The position numbers and the translations under genes were made by a program. A stretch of 64,000 nucleotides of DNA from Carboxylicivirga sp. (GTDB lineage Bacteria > Bacteroidota > Bacteroidia > Bacteroidales > Marinilabiliaceae). The number at the start of each line of letters is the position of its first letter. Position 1 is the stretch's first letter. The notes under the pieces are model-generated. The model ran no database searches, had not been told where the DNA came from, and saw only the letters and a program-made list of their open reading frames with translations. Of this stretch, positions 43,927 to 52,313 are shown piece by piece. Where the stretch lies: positions 1-64,000 of the forward strand of contig JAOARW010000085.1 in NCBI GenBank assembly GCA_025210475.1, given 5' to 3'.

Positions 43927-45207
43927 CTACCATGCAAACATAGGCTTGTCAGCCATCAATGCATTTACTTTTTTGCGTGTTTCAGCAATGGCTTCTTCAT
44001 TATCGATGTTCGAAATTACTTCGTCGATCAAATTAACGATGGTACGCATTTCGTCTTCTTTTAAACCACGTGATGTGATAGCCGAAGTGCCTACACGAAT
44101 ACCTGATGTAGCAAATGGTGAGCGTGTATCAAATGGCACCATGTTTTTATTAATGGTAATGTCAGCTTTCACTAAAGTATTTTCTACTTTTTTACCCGAG
44201 ATATCAGGGAACTTGGTACGAAGGTCAATCAACATTAAGTGGTTGTCGGTTCCGCCTGAGATGATTTTATAACCCAGCTTAATAAACTCATCAGCCATGG
44301 CCTGAGCGTTAGAGCGCACCTGATCTACGTATGTAGCGAAGTCATCAGATAAAGCCTCACCAAAAGCAACTGCTTTAGCTGCAATAACGTGCTCCAAAGG
44401 ACCACCTTGCTGACCTGGGAATACTGCGAAATCCAATACAGCACTCATCATCTTCGTTTCACCCTTTGGCGTTTTGTATCCGAATGGGTTTTCGTAATCT
44501 TTACCCATCAAAATCATACCACCGCGAGGACCACGTAATGTTTTGTGAGTGGTTGTTGTAACAATGTGACAGTGCTCAACCGGGTTGTTCAAACGACCTT
44601 TGGCAATGCATCCTGCAGGGTGAGCCATGTCGCACAATAATAAAGCACCAATCTCGTCAGCTAAACGACGCATACGGGCATAATCCCACTCGCGCGAGTA
44701 AGCTGATGCACCTGCAATAATCATTTTTGGCTTGTGCTCGCGGGCAATGGCTTCCATCTCATCGTAATCAACCAATCCGGTATCTTCTTTAACGTGATAG
44801 CAAACCGGGTTGTAAGTTACACCTGAGAAGTTAACCGGCGAACCGTGTGTTAAGTGACCACCGTGTGCTAAATCCAAGCCCATAAATGTATCGCCCGGCT
44901 TTAAAACAGCGAAAAATACAGCTGCGTTAGCCTGAGCACCAGAGTGAGGCTGTACGTTGGCGTACTCAGCTCCAAATAACTCACAAGCGCGGTCAATGGC
45001 CAACTGCTCTGTTTGGTCTACTACCTGGCAACCACCATAGTAGCGTTTGCCCGGGTACCCTTCGGCATATTTGTTGGTTAAACATGAACCTTGAGCTTCC
45101 ATTACCTGCTCACTTACAAAGTTCTCCGAAGCAATAAGCTCAATACCTTCCTTTTGGCGAGCATATTCTTTCTCAATCAGGTCGAAAATTACAGTATCTC
45201 TTTTCAT
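43927..45207 (-). CDS. glyA: Serine hydroxymethyltransferase
   Basis: A 426-residue PLP enzyme interconverting serine and glycine with tetrahydrofolate. Signatures: ELIASENFVS, NKYAEGYPGKRYYGGC, MGLDLAHGGHLTHG and the PLP lysine in VTTTTHKTLRGPRGG. Full length. Its G/C-richer codon use suggests a highly expressed gene. A -7-like word in minus sense (45386-45393) lies 180 bases upstream. Confidence 0.98.
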   Translation of the reverse strand: MKRDTVIFDLIEKEYARQKEGIELIASENFVSEQVMEAQGSCLTNKYAEGYPGKRYYGGCQVVDQTEQLAIDRACELFGAEYANVQPHSGAQANAAVFFAVLKPGDTFMGLDLAHGGHLTHGSPVNFSGVTYNPVCYHVKEDTGLVDYDEMEAIAREHKPKMIIAGASAYSREWDYARMRRLADEIGALLLCDMAHPAGCIAKGRLNNPVEHCHIVTTTTHKTLRGPRGGMILMGKDYENPFGYKTPKGETKMMSAVLDFAVFPGQQGGPLEHVIAAKAVAFGEALSDDFATYVDQVRSNAQAMADEFIKLGYKIISGGTDNHLMLIDLRTKFPDISGKKVENTLVKADITINKNMVPFDTRSPFATSGIRVGTSAITSRGLKEDEMRTIVNLIDEVISNIDNEEAIAETRKKVNALMADKPMFAW

Positions 45208-45924
45208 CTTATTGATATAGTTGTTAAGATGTGAGTATTAAAACACAAGCCTGTGTTATCAATACCGACTAATTATGGTTATTTATTTAATATTTCTCAT
45301 TTACTAAACCAGCCGTTGCCAATTTGCTACTGAATCATAAATGTTTTTGCACTTATTTTCAGAAGCTTAATTTTATCGGGGAACACAAATTTACGCGAAC
45401 CAGCCGATAAAAAAAACATTGCAGTTTATAACTTTTTATGAGATGCAAAAATGATTTAAGGCAGAGTTGATATTATTCATGTGTTTTGGATTTGTTTTTA
45501 ATGGGACACATGGAATTCACAATTCTAATTTGAGCAATTTCATTAGTTCTGTTAATTGCCCGTTTCATCTTTTACCTTGCAATGCTCATAAAAAGTATTG
45601 GGGGAGAAATACTTTGTTGAGAAGGATTCAAGCCAATGATTGACTGTTATTTTTTAGTTTTCTGTTTCTTGTTTTTAGTTAAAAGTCCAAAGCAAAAATC
45701 GGTGCTTCGTGCATTTTACTTCAGTTCACCTATTAATCAATTGAGCAACTCGACTATTCGACAATTTTAAAGAAGTCCGAAGCTTAAAGTCCGCAGTCCG
45801 TAGTCCGTAGTCCGAAGCAAAGAATACTCGTCGCTTAGTGCCTGATGCATGATTTTTAGTTTACCAGTTCATCAATTCATCAATTCCTCAGTTCGACAAA
45901 TCGACAATTCATCAATTCGACATA
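45208..45924. other. 717-base intergenic region rich in short repeats
   Basis: It lies between glyA and a ClC gene, both minus strand. 45208-45450 should hold the glyA promoter (-7-like word CAAATTTA, 45386-45393). From 45640 on it is a mosaic of direct repeats (see 45691-45920). No ORF has coding character. Confidence 0.6.
45691..45920. repeat. Mosaic repeat region downstream of the first ClC gene
   Basis: It contains TTTTACTTCAGTTCACCTATT, TTCGACTATTCGACAATT, a block of AGTCCGAAG/AGTCCGTAG words (45775-45822) and TTCATCAATTCATCAATTCC-type runs with 8-9-base periodicity (45865-45920). In reverse complement, parts match 50144-50337, after the other ClC gene; the AGTCCG block matches 9256-9299. 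Confidence 0.7.
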
Positions 45925-47703
45925 TTAATCATCCGAATAATGAATCAATACTCGTCGATAAACTGAGAATATCTTCGATTTAGAAACAAAGCCAAGATAC
46001 TTGCCATCTTTTACAACCGGCAAGTTCCAGGCACTGGTATCTTCAAATTTACGCATCACTTTGTCCATGTTTTCGTCGATCTCAATCATGGCCGGCGGTA
46101 ACGACATAAGCTCCTGTACCGTTGTTTCGTTATATAATTCGTTGTTAAACATTATTTCGCGAATATCATCCAACAGCACGATGCCTCTTAGTTCATCCCG
46201 ATGGTTAACCACAGGAAAAATGTTTCGCTTGGACGTTGAGATGACTTTTACCAACTCACCCAATGTCATTTCCGGATAAATGCATTTAAAGTCGGTTTCA
46301 AGTACCTTTTCAAGGCGCATTAGAGTTAGTACTGCCTTGTCCTTATGGTGGGTAATCAATTCTCCTTTTTGTGCCAGGCGCTTGGTGTACAAGGAGTGTG
46401 GTTCAAAATACATAATGGTGAGGTAGGCAATGGTTGCCGTAATCATCAGCGGAATAAACAAACCATAGCCATTGGTGATTTCGGCAATTAAAAAGATGGC
46501 AGTTAAAGGGGCATGCATCACACCGGCCATCATACCGGCCATTCCCACCAGCGTAAAGTGCGATGACGGTACATTTGAAAAACCTAAGGTATTAATGATT
46601 TTCGCAAACAGGTAGCCGGTTACACCGCCCATAAAAAGTGTTGGCGCAAAAATACCTCCAATACCACCACTGGCTGTTGTGGTTGCTGTTGCAAACACTT
46701 TAAAGATAATCAACAGCACCAGAAAGGCGATTAATGCCCAGGCATTTTCGTGCCAGCCATAAAAGAAACTTTCGCCCATCACCGATTGACTATCGCCATT
46801 TAATAAGGCAATAATGGTTTGGTAACCTTCACCATATAAAGGCGGAAATAAGAAGATAAGTAAACTCAGGGATAAACCACCGATAATCCATTTGGCAAAA
46901 GGGTTTTTTAACTTCCCGAATTGCTTCTCGGTATTCATCACTCCCCTTGTAAAATACAGTGATATAAAACCTGCAATTATTCCAAGCAGCACATAGTAAG
47001 GAATATTATTCAGGTGAAATGGTGCTTCGAGTACAAAGGCAAATTCGGCTCCTTTACCCAGAAAAAAGTAGGCAATGGTTGACGCCGTAATGGCCGATAT
47101 TAAAAGTGGAATAATGGATGCCATGGTCAAATCCAGCATCATTACTTCCAGGGTAAAAACCAATCCGGCAATGGGCGCCTTAAAGATACCGGCTATCGCT
47201 CCGGCTGCCCCGCAACCCATTAGTAAAATAATGGTTTTGTAGTTCATCCTGAATAAACGTCCCAGTGTTGATCCAATGGAGGCACCTGTTAGTACAATAG
47301 GAGCCTCGGCTCCAACCGATCCACCAAAACCAATGGTGAAGGTACTGGTTAGTATAGATGAGTAATTGTTATGACTTTTAATGTGCCCACCTCGTTTGGA
47401 TATGGCGTAAAGAATTTTACTAACGCCATGCCCCAGGCTATCCTTGATAAAAAACTTAATAATTAGAATGGTAATCAATATACCAATCATTGGATAAGCC
47501 AGATATAAATAATTACGGCTTTCAAGCGTAAAGTTCTCGGTTAACAGGTGGTGTGTAAAATGAACCGTATTTTTAAGAATAACGGCCGCCAATCCACTAA
47601 AAACACCTACCAACAGGCTTAAAAGAAGAATAAAGTGTTTTTGACTAATGTTTTTAACTCGCCAAATTAGGATTTTACCAATGATCCGATTGATTTTGCT
47701 CAT
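45925..47703 (-). CDS. ClC chloride channel/transporter with CBS pair, paralogue 1
   Basis: A 592-residue protein from the ATG at 47703. It has about 10-12 membrane helices (1-420) with the ClC motifs GFGGSVGAEAPIVLTG (gating-type Glu) and GGIGGIFAPTLFMGG, followed by two C-terminal CBS domains (IYPEMTLGELVKVISTSKRNIFPVVNHRDELRG; MDKVMRKFEDTSAWNLPVVKDGKYLGFVSKS). The CBS pair may sense adenine nucleotides. Channel versus H+/Cl- antiport cannot be decided by eye. A paralogue lies at 50338. Confidence 0.93.
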   Translation of the reverse strand: MSKINRIIGKILIWRVKNISQKHFILLLSLLVGVFSGLAAVILKNTVHFTHHLLTENFTLESRNYLYLAYPMIGILITILIIKFFIKDSLGHGVSKILYAISKRGGHIKSHNNYSSILTSTFTIGFGGSVGAEAPIVLTGASIGSTLGRLFRMNYKTIILLMGCGAAGAIAGIFKAPIAGLVFTLEVMMLDLTMASIIPLLISAITASTIAYFFLGKGAEFAFVLEAPFHLNNIPYYVLLGIIAGFISLYFTRGVMNTEKQFGKLKNPFAKWIIGGLSLSLLIFLFPPLYGEGYQTIIALLNGDSQSVMGESFFYGWHENAWALIAFLVLLIIFKVFATATTTASGGIGGIFAPTLFMGGVTGYLFAKIINTLGFSNVPSSHFTLVGMAGMMAGVMHAPLTAIFLIAEITNGYGLFIPLMITATIAYLTIMYFEPHSLYTKRLAQKGELITHHKDKAVLTLMRLEKVLETDFKCIYPEMTLGELVKVISTSKRNIFPVVNHRDELRGIVLLDDIREIMFNNELYNETTVQELMSLPPAMIEIDENMDKVMRKFEDTSAWNLPVVKDGKYLGFVSKSKIFSVYRRVLIHYSDD

Positions 47704-47800
47704 AACGCGCACAAAAGTAATACAAATAAAGGGAGTAGGGCTTGGCGAAGTTTATTTTTAACGAATCTTAAGAATGGCGATATTTTAAATGTCGGGCTAT

Positions 47801-47826
47801 AAAAAGAAAAGGGAGCCTTGGCTCCC
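47801..47826 (-). terminator. Terminator of the NUMOD4/HNH-like gene
   Basis: GGGAGCC-TT-GGCTCCC (47811-47826) forms a 7-bp GC-rich hairpin with a 2-base loop; AAAAAGAAAA on its left gives the U tract on the minus transcript. It lies 30 bases past the stop codon. Confidence 0.75.
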
Positions 47827-47855
47827 TCTTAAGTGTATTTTTTAGTATCGCCAAT

Positions 47856-48419
47856 CTACATTTTTGGTTCAATTTCGGCCCAGTTTTCTTTACGGGCTAT
47901 GCGGCTAACCTGCATTTCGCTAACGCAGAAAAGTTTGGCAATCAGGTTTTGCTTTACGCCTTTTTCGAGCATGCCTTTTATAACGGCCACATCATTTTTC
48001 GACAGCTTTGAACTGGTAACTACCTTGCCGGCTTTTTTCCGGGCTTCCTGCAGCACCTTGTGCATGCGCTTATAACTTTCAGCTTTGGTAACCCATTGAA
48101 GATTGGTGAAGTAGTTGTTTTGCTTGTTCCAGTCGAGGTGAATAACCACATCCTGGTCTTCTGCCGTTTTATCGACAAAATACTCAGCCGTTAGTTTATG
48201 CACCAGATACGACTTCTTTTGGCCTTGTACACGCAGGCTTACATTGAAGAAACCTTTTATGTTGCCCAATTTAACAATGCGACCGTTTATTTTATCGTAA
48301 CAATAACTTTTAATACGGCCATAATTGCTGATTTCATATCTCTTATCAGTAAAAGTAAGCTCCTTCCATTGTTCGTCCTCAATCTTACGGAGTTTGCGTT
48401 CGTTCATGTTTGGTTTCAT
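47856..48419 (-). CDS. NUMOD4/HNH-like DNA-binding protein
   Basis: A 187-residue soluble protein. It has a NUMOD4 motif (WKELTFTDKRYEISNYGRIKSY, about 17-38), an HNH-like block (VHKLTAEYF ... VVIHLDWNKQNNYFTNLQWVTKAES) and a C-terminal helix-turn-helix (SKLSKNDVAVIKGMLEKGVKQNLIAKLFCVSEMQVSRIA). These parts are typical of homing-type HNH endonucleases of phage and introns, yet there is no intron or phage around it. It may be a domesticated regulator. The catalytic state of the HNH is not certain. Confidence 0.78.
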   Translation of the reverse strand: MKPNMNERKLRKIEDEQWKELTFTDKRYEISNYGRIKSYCYDKINGRIVKLGNIKGFFNVSLRVQGQKKSYLVHKLTAEYFVDKTAEDQDVVIHLDWNKQNNYFTNLQWVTKAESYKRMHKVLQEARKKAGKVVTSSKLSKNDVAVIKGMLEKGVKQNLIAKLFCVSEMQVSRIARKENWAEIEPKM

Positions 48420-48696
48420 TGTACTTTTAGGTTATAGGTTGAAATGCTCAGAATAGTGACATCTGATACATTTATATATACTACTTTTCTCAGAGAGTAA
48501 GTTAATGAATTCTACATACTGCTAAAAAGTAACAGCAAAAATATGAAAAAGGATCAGGCAATTCAATATATTGCTGACTTTTAGTGTTGTTAAAAAAAGT
48601 TAAGTTGTGTATAACTAACGTTATTGGCGGCAAAGCAGCATTTATACTTTTTAAAATTATTTCCACATTTTAATATCTTTGCCACCTAAAACAGCT

Positions 48697-49086
48697 ATGA
48701 CAATGTCGTTAGGTATAGATGATAAAGAACTGGATAAGTTTATTTTAGTTGGTGATCGAATACTACTAAAGCCACGCACGCCGCAGAGCAAAACCAAATC
48801 AGGTTTGTATTTGCCACCAAGTGTGCAGGAAAAAGAGAAAGTTTATAGCGGATACATTGTTAAGGTAGGACCAGGTTATCCCATTCCGGCAGCATCGGAT
48901 GAAGATGAAACCTGGAAAAAGAATGATGAGAAAGTAAAATATGTACCCCTGCAGCCTAAAGAAGGTGATTTGGCTGTTTATCTTCAAAGCGGTGGTTACG
49001 AAATTGAATATAAGAAGGAAAAATATGTTATTGTGTCACAATCATCAGTGTTGATGGTGATTCGTGATGAAGGCCTGTTTGAATAA
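48697..49086 (+). CDS. GroES-like co-chaperone family protein
   Basis: A 129-residue protein from the ATG at 48697. It carries GroES/Cpn10-type strands (FILVGDRILLKPRTPQSKTKSGLYLPP, VYSGYIVKVGPGYP, EGDLAVYLQSGGYEIEYKKEKYVIV) with a longer insert than GroES. It is a second GroES-like protein of the kind found in Bacteroidota, not the classical groES next to groEL. Its end overlaps the upstream part of the dihydrouridine synthase frame by a few bases. TATCTTTG (48674-48681) may be its -7 box. Confidence 0.82.
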   Translation: MTMSLGIDDKELDKFILVGDRILLKPRTPQSKTKSGLYLPPSVQEKEKVYSGYIVKVGPGYPIPAASDEDETWKKNDEKVKYVPLQPKEGDLAVYLQSGGYEIEYKKEKYVIVSQSSVLMVIRDEGLFE

Positions 49087-49096
49087 AGGAGCGATT

Positions 49097-50143
49097 ATGA
49101 TGGGGGAAAAGATTATCACCAACAAAGCCAATTATTGGAAAGAAAGTAACGGACCAATCTGGGCTTTGGCACCAATGGAGGATGTTACCGACACGGTTTT
49201 TCGTGAAGTAGTGCTGCGTTTATCCAGTCCGGGTAACTTGCATTTATTGTTTAGCGAATTTTTATCGACGGATGGATTTTGTCATCCGGTTGGGAAAGAT
49301 AAAGTGGTGCACCGCTTTACTGTTAACGCCAGCGAGCTAGAGCTTGCAAAAAAGGACAATGTAAAGTTGGTTGCACAGATATGGGGTACCGATCCGGAGA
49401 AGTTCTATAAGACAGCTAAATACATAGCGGAAGAAACCGTATTTGACGGCATTGACATTAACATGGGCTGCCCGATGAAAAACATCATCAAAAAAGGAGC
49501 TTGCTCTGCTTTAATTAATACCCCCGAGTTAGCCCGTGAAATCATAACGGCCGTTCATGAAGCAACCGATTTGCCTTTAAGTGTTAAAACCCGGGTTGGT
49601 TTTAAATCAGTTGTGACCGAACCATGGATATCTAATTTATTGCAATCGGAAGCTGATGCCGTAATTGTACATGGCCGAATTCAGAAAATGATGTCGGAAG
49701 GCGAAGCGGATTGGAATGAGATTGGTAAATCTGTTCAATTACGAAATCAGATAAATCCGGACATTAAACTGTTGGGTAACGGCGATGTAATGTCGATAGA
49801 GGAATCACTAGATAAGGTGATGGAATATGGTGTTGATGGGGTGATGATTGGCCGTGGTATCTTCCACAATCCATGGTTTTACAATCCTTCTTATATCCCA
49901 AAGATGGAAGAGCGCATTGAAGCCCTGCGATTACATGCCGGACTGTATGCCAGTACCTGGCAAGGTGTAAAGCCCTGGGCCATTCTTAAACGCTTCTTTA
50001 AGATATATACCAATAGTTTTCCGGGCGCTGTGCAGTTGCGTGCTCAATTAATGGAAACAAATGGTTTTGATGAGGTGGAAGCTATTCTTAACAACTTTCT
50101 GATCGAACAAGAGCAACGACGTTTGGCAAAAGAAAGTGAGTAG
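49097..50143 (+). CDS. tRNA-dihydrouridine synthase
   Basis: A 348-residue FMN enzyme reducing uridine to dihydrouridine in tRNA. It shows APMEDVTDTVFRE, NMGCPMKNIIKKGACSAL with the catalytic Cys, LPLSVKTRVGF, and VIVHGR and NGDV strands. I chose ATG 49097 because a good RBS (AAAGGA, 49086-49091) precedes it; an earlier in-frame ATG at 49064 lies inside the GroES-like gene. Which Dus subfamily is not certain. Confidence 0.93.
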   Translation: MMGEKIITNKANYWKESNGPIWALAPMEDVTDTVFREVVLRLSSPGNLHLLFSEFLSTDGFCHPVGKDKVVHRFTVNASELELAKKDNVKLVAQIWGTDPEKFYKTAKYIAEETVFDGIDINMGCPMKNIIKKGACSALINTPELAREIITAVHEATDLPLSVKTRVGFKSVVTEPWISNLLQSEADAVIVHGRIQKMMSEGEADWNEIGKSVQLRNQINPDIKLLGNGDVMSIEESLDKVMEYGVDGVMIGRGIFHNPWFYNPSYIPKMEERIEALRLHAGLYASTWQGVKPWAILKRFFKIYTNSFPGAVQLRAQLMETNGFDEVEAILNNFLIEQEQRRLAKESE

Positions 50144-50337
50144 ATTGTTGAATCGTCGAATCGCTTAACTGGTAAGATTGTCGAATTGGATAATAGTTAA
50201 ACTGAAGTAAATGCCCCCGGCACTATGCATTGTGCACTATTTTCTCTTTGGACTTCTTAAAATAGTCGAATCGTCGAATTGCTCAATCGTCGAATAGTTA
50301 AGGAAGGCCCCTTGTACTATGCACAAAGCACTAATCT
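50144..50337. repeat. Mosaic repeat region between dus and the second ClC gene
   Basis: It contains five or more TCGAAT or GTCGAATNG words (50148-50188 and 50266-50299), AACTGAAGTAAATGC and two similar ACTATGCA-N4-GCACTA blocks. Read in reverse complement it resembles 45700-45780. No gene is supported. Confidence 0.65.
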
Positions 50338-52107
50338 TTACTCTGAAAACATTTTTAATTGGTTACGATAAGCGGTAAAGGCATTGGCTCTGGAAATAAA
50401 CCCCAGGTATTTGCCTTTATCAATTACGGCGATGTTAAAGCGACTGGATTTACGAAACATTTCAACCAAATCTTCCATGTTGTCATCCGGACTAATGTAA
50501 TATTCGGGCATGTACATAAGGTCTTTCACCAGGGTTGTATCATATAACTCTGGTTTGAAAATGATTTTGCGGATATCGTCCATTTTAATCATGCCATGTA
50601 ATTGTCCCTCATCATCCACAACCGGAAACAGGTTTCGATGCGCTTCTGAAATGATTTCAACTAAATCGCCCAGCGTGGCATTAGGTTTTACCTTGGCAAA
50701 ATCTGTTTCAATCAGGTTTTTTACTTCCATCATGGTCAAAACAGCATGGTCTTTATCGTGCGTAATCAATTCTCTTCGTCGGGCTAGCTGATGGGTATAA
50801 ACCGAATGCTTTTCAAAAGTTTTTGTGGTGGCAAAAGAAGCGGTTGCTGTTATCATTAATGGCAGGAACATTTCGTATCCACCTGACAGGTCGGCAATCA
50901 GGAAGATACCTGTCAATGGTGCCTGCAACACTCCTGCAATTAGGCCCGCCATACCAATTAAGGCAAAATTTGGTGTGTGTAACTGGTGAAACCCCAATTT
51001 ATTAACGATGGTGGCAAATAACAAACCGGTATTGGCGCCCATAAATAGTGTTGGGGCAAATATTCCGCCAACACCGCCACTTCCAAAAGTTAAAGAAGCG
51101 GCTACCACCTTCAGTAAAATAATAATACTCAGTAAGGACACCATGGCGGCAAAATTATCGGTTAAGAAAGCGAGAATTGAGCCATCGAAAACATGGCTGG
51201 CATCGCCTGCCAACGCCTGGTTAATAAATTCATATCCTTCACCATATAAAGATGGGAAAAAGAACAGTAAGGTTCCAAGTAATAAACTACCTACCAGCAG
51301 CCGAATGCGACTTTTGTTAAATTTCTCAAACCAATTCTCGATCAAAATATAAACACGCGTAAAATACGTTGCTACAAAGCCGGCAATAATTCCAAGAGCG
51401 ACATAATATGCCAAATCTTTTAATTCATAGGTTTGAGTTACATCAAAGGGATAAACAACCTCTTGTCCCATAAATAAATAAGATGTGACCACAGCAGATA
51501 TGGAAGCCATTAGTATTGGAACGAGCGATGCCAGTGTTAAATCCAGCATTATAACCTCGAGTGCAAACACGATGGCCGCAATGGGTGCTTTAAAAATGGC
51601 TGCCATGGCTCCTGCACAGGCACAGCCCAGTAATAGTTTTATCTGGCGGTAATTCAGTCGGAATAACTGACCGATATTACTGCCAATGGCCGCTCCGGTT
51701 GATACGGTTGGTCCCTCTAATCCAACACTTCCACCAAAACCAACTGTTAAGGCACTGGTAACGATGGACGAAAACATATTGTGCCGGTTCATTTGTCCCT
51801 GATTCTTCGATATGGCATATAGTACATTGGGAATACCGTGTCGAACAGGACGTTTAATGACGTATTTAATAAAAAGAATGGACAGAAAAATCCCAATAGA
51901 AGGGGTGATCAGGTATAAATACCCTTTGCTGCTTTGAGTTAGCTGATGGACTAATTCACTGATGAAATGTACAGAGTTTTTTATAATCACCGCTGCTAAT
52001 CCGGCACCAATACCAACTAAAATGCTTAAGATCATCATAAACTGGCGGTTGCTGACATGTCTTAAGCGCCAAACTAAAAATTGTCGGAATAAAGATTTTC
52101 GATTCAT
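50338..52107 (-). CDS. ClC chloride channel/transporter with CBS pair, paralogue 2
   Basis: A 589-residue protein aligned end to end with the ClC protein at 45925: same start (LVWRLRHVSNRQFMMILSILVGIGAGLAAVIIKN), GFGGSVGLEGPTVSTG (classical gating Glu), GGVGGIFAPTLFMG and two C-terminal CBS domains. It keeps the canonical GLEGP where paralogue 1 has GAEAP. It is convergent with the dus gene across a repeat region. Substrate and transport mode are not certain. Confidence 0.93.
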   Translation of the reverse strand: MNRKSLFRQFLVWRLRHVSNRQFMMILSILVGIGAGLAAVIIKNSVHFISELVHQLTQSSKGYLYLITPSIGIFLSILFIKYVIKRPVRHGIPNVLYAISKNQGQMNRHNMFSSIVTSALTVGFGGSVGLEGPTVSTGAAIGSNIGQLFRLNYRQIKLLLGCACAGAMAAIFKAPIAAIVFALEVIMLDLTLASLVPILMASISAVVTSYLFMGQEVVYPFDVTQTYELKDLAYYVALGIIAGFVATYFTRVYILIENWFEKFNKSRIRLLVGSLLLGTLLFFFPSLYGEGYEFINQALAGDASHVFDGSILAFLTDNFAAMVSLLSIIILLKVVAASLTFGSGGVGGIFAPTLFMGANTGLLFATIVNKLGFHQLHTPNFALIGMAGLIAGVLQAPLTGIFLIADLSGGYEMFLPLMITATASFATTKTFEKHSVYTHQLARRRELITHDKDHAVLTMMEVKNLIETDFAKVKPNATLGDLVEIISEAHRNLFPVVDDEGQLHGMIKMDDIRKIIFKPELYDTTLVKDLMYMPEYYISPDDNMEDLVEMFRKSSRFNIAVIDKGKYLGFISRANAFTAYRNQLKMFSE

Positions 52108-52313
52108 GGATTAGATTTCTAAAAGCAAGGTAACAAAAAAACTAGATTTCAAGGGTAAAGTGCTAAACTATGCAATGTTCGAATACCTATAAATGAGCAA
52201 TGTCATAAGGCGCGAATGGTCGGATTATTTAAAACAGAATCGAATATTATGTGCGAAAGTTTAAACTATTTAATAGGCACTGTGTTTAAACATGTAGATA
52301 AATAATTCAACAA

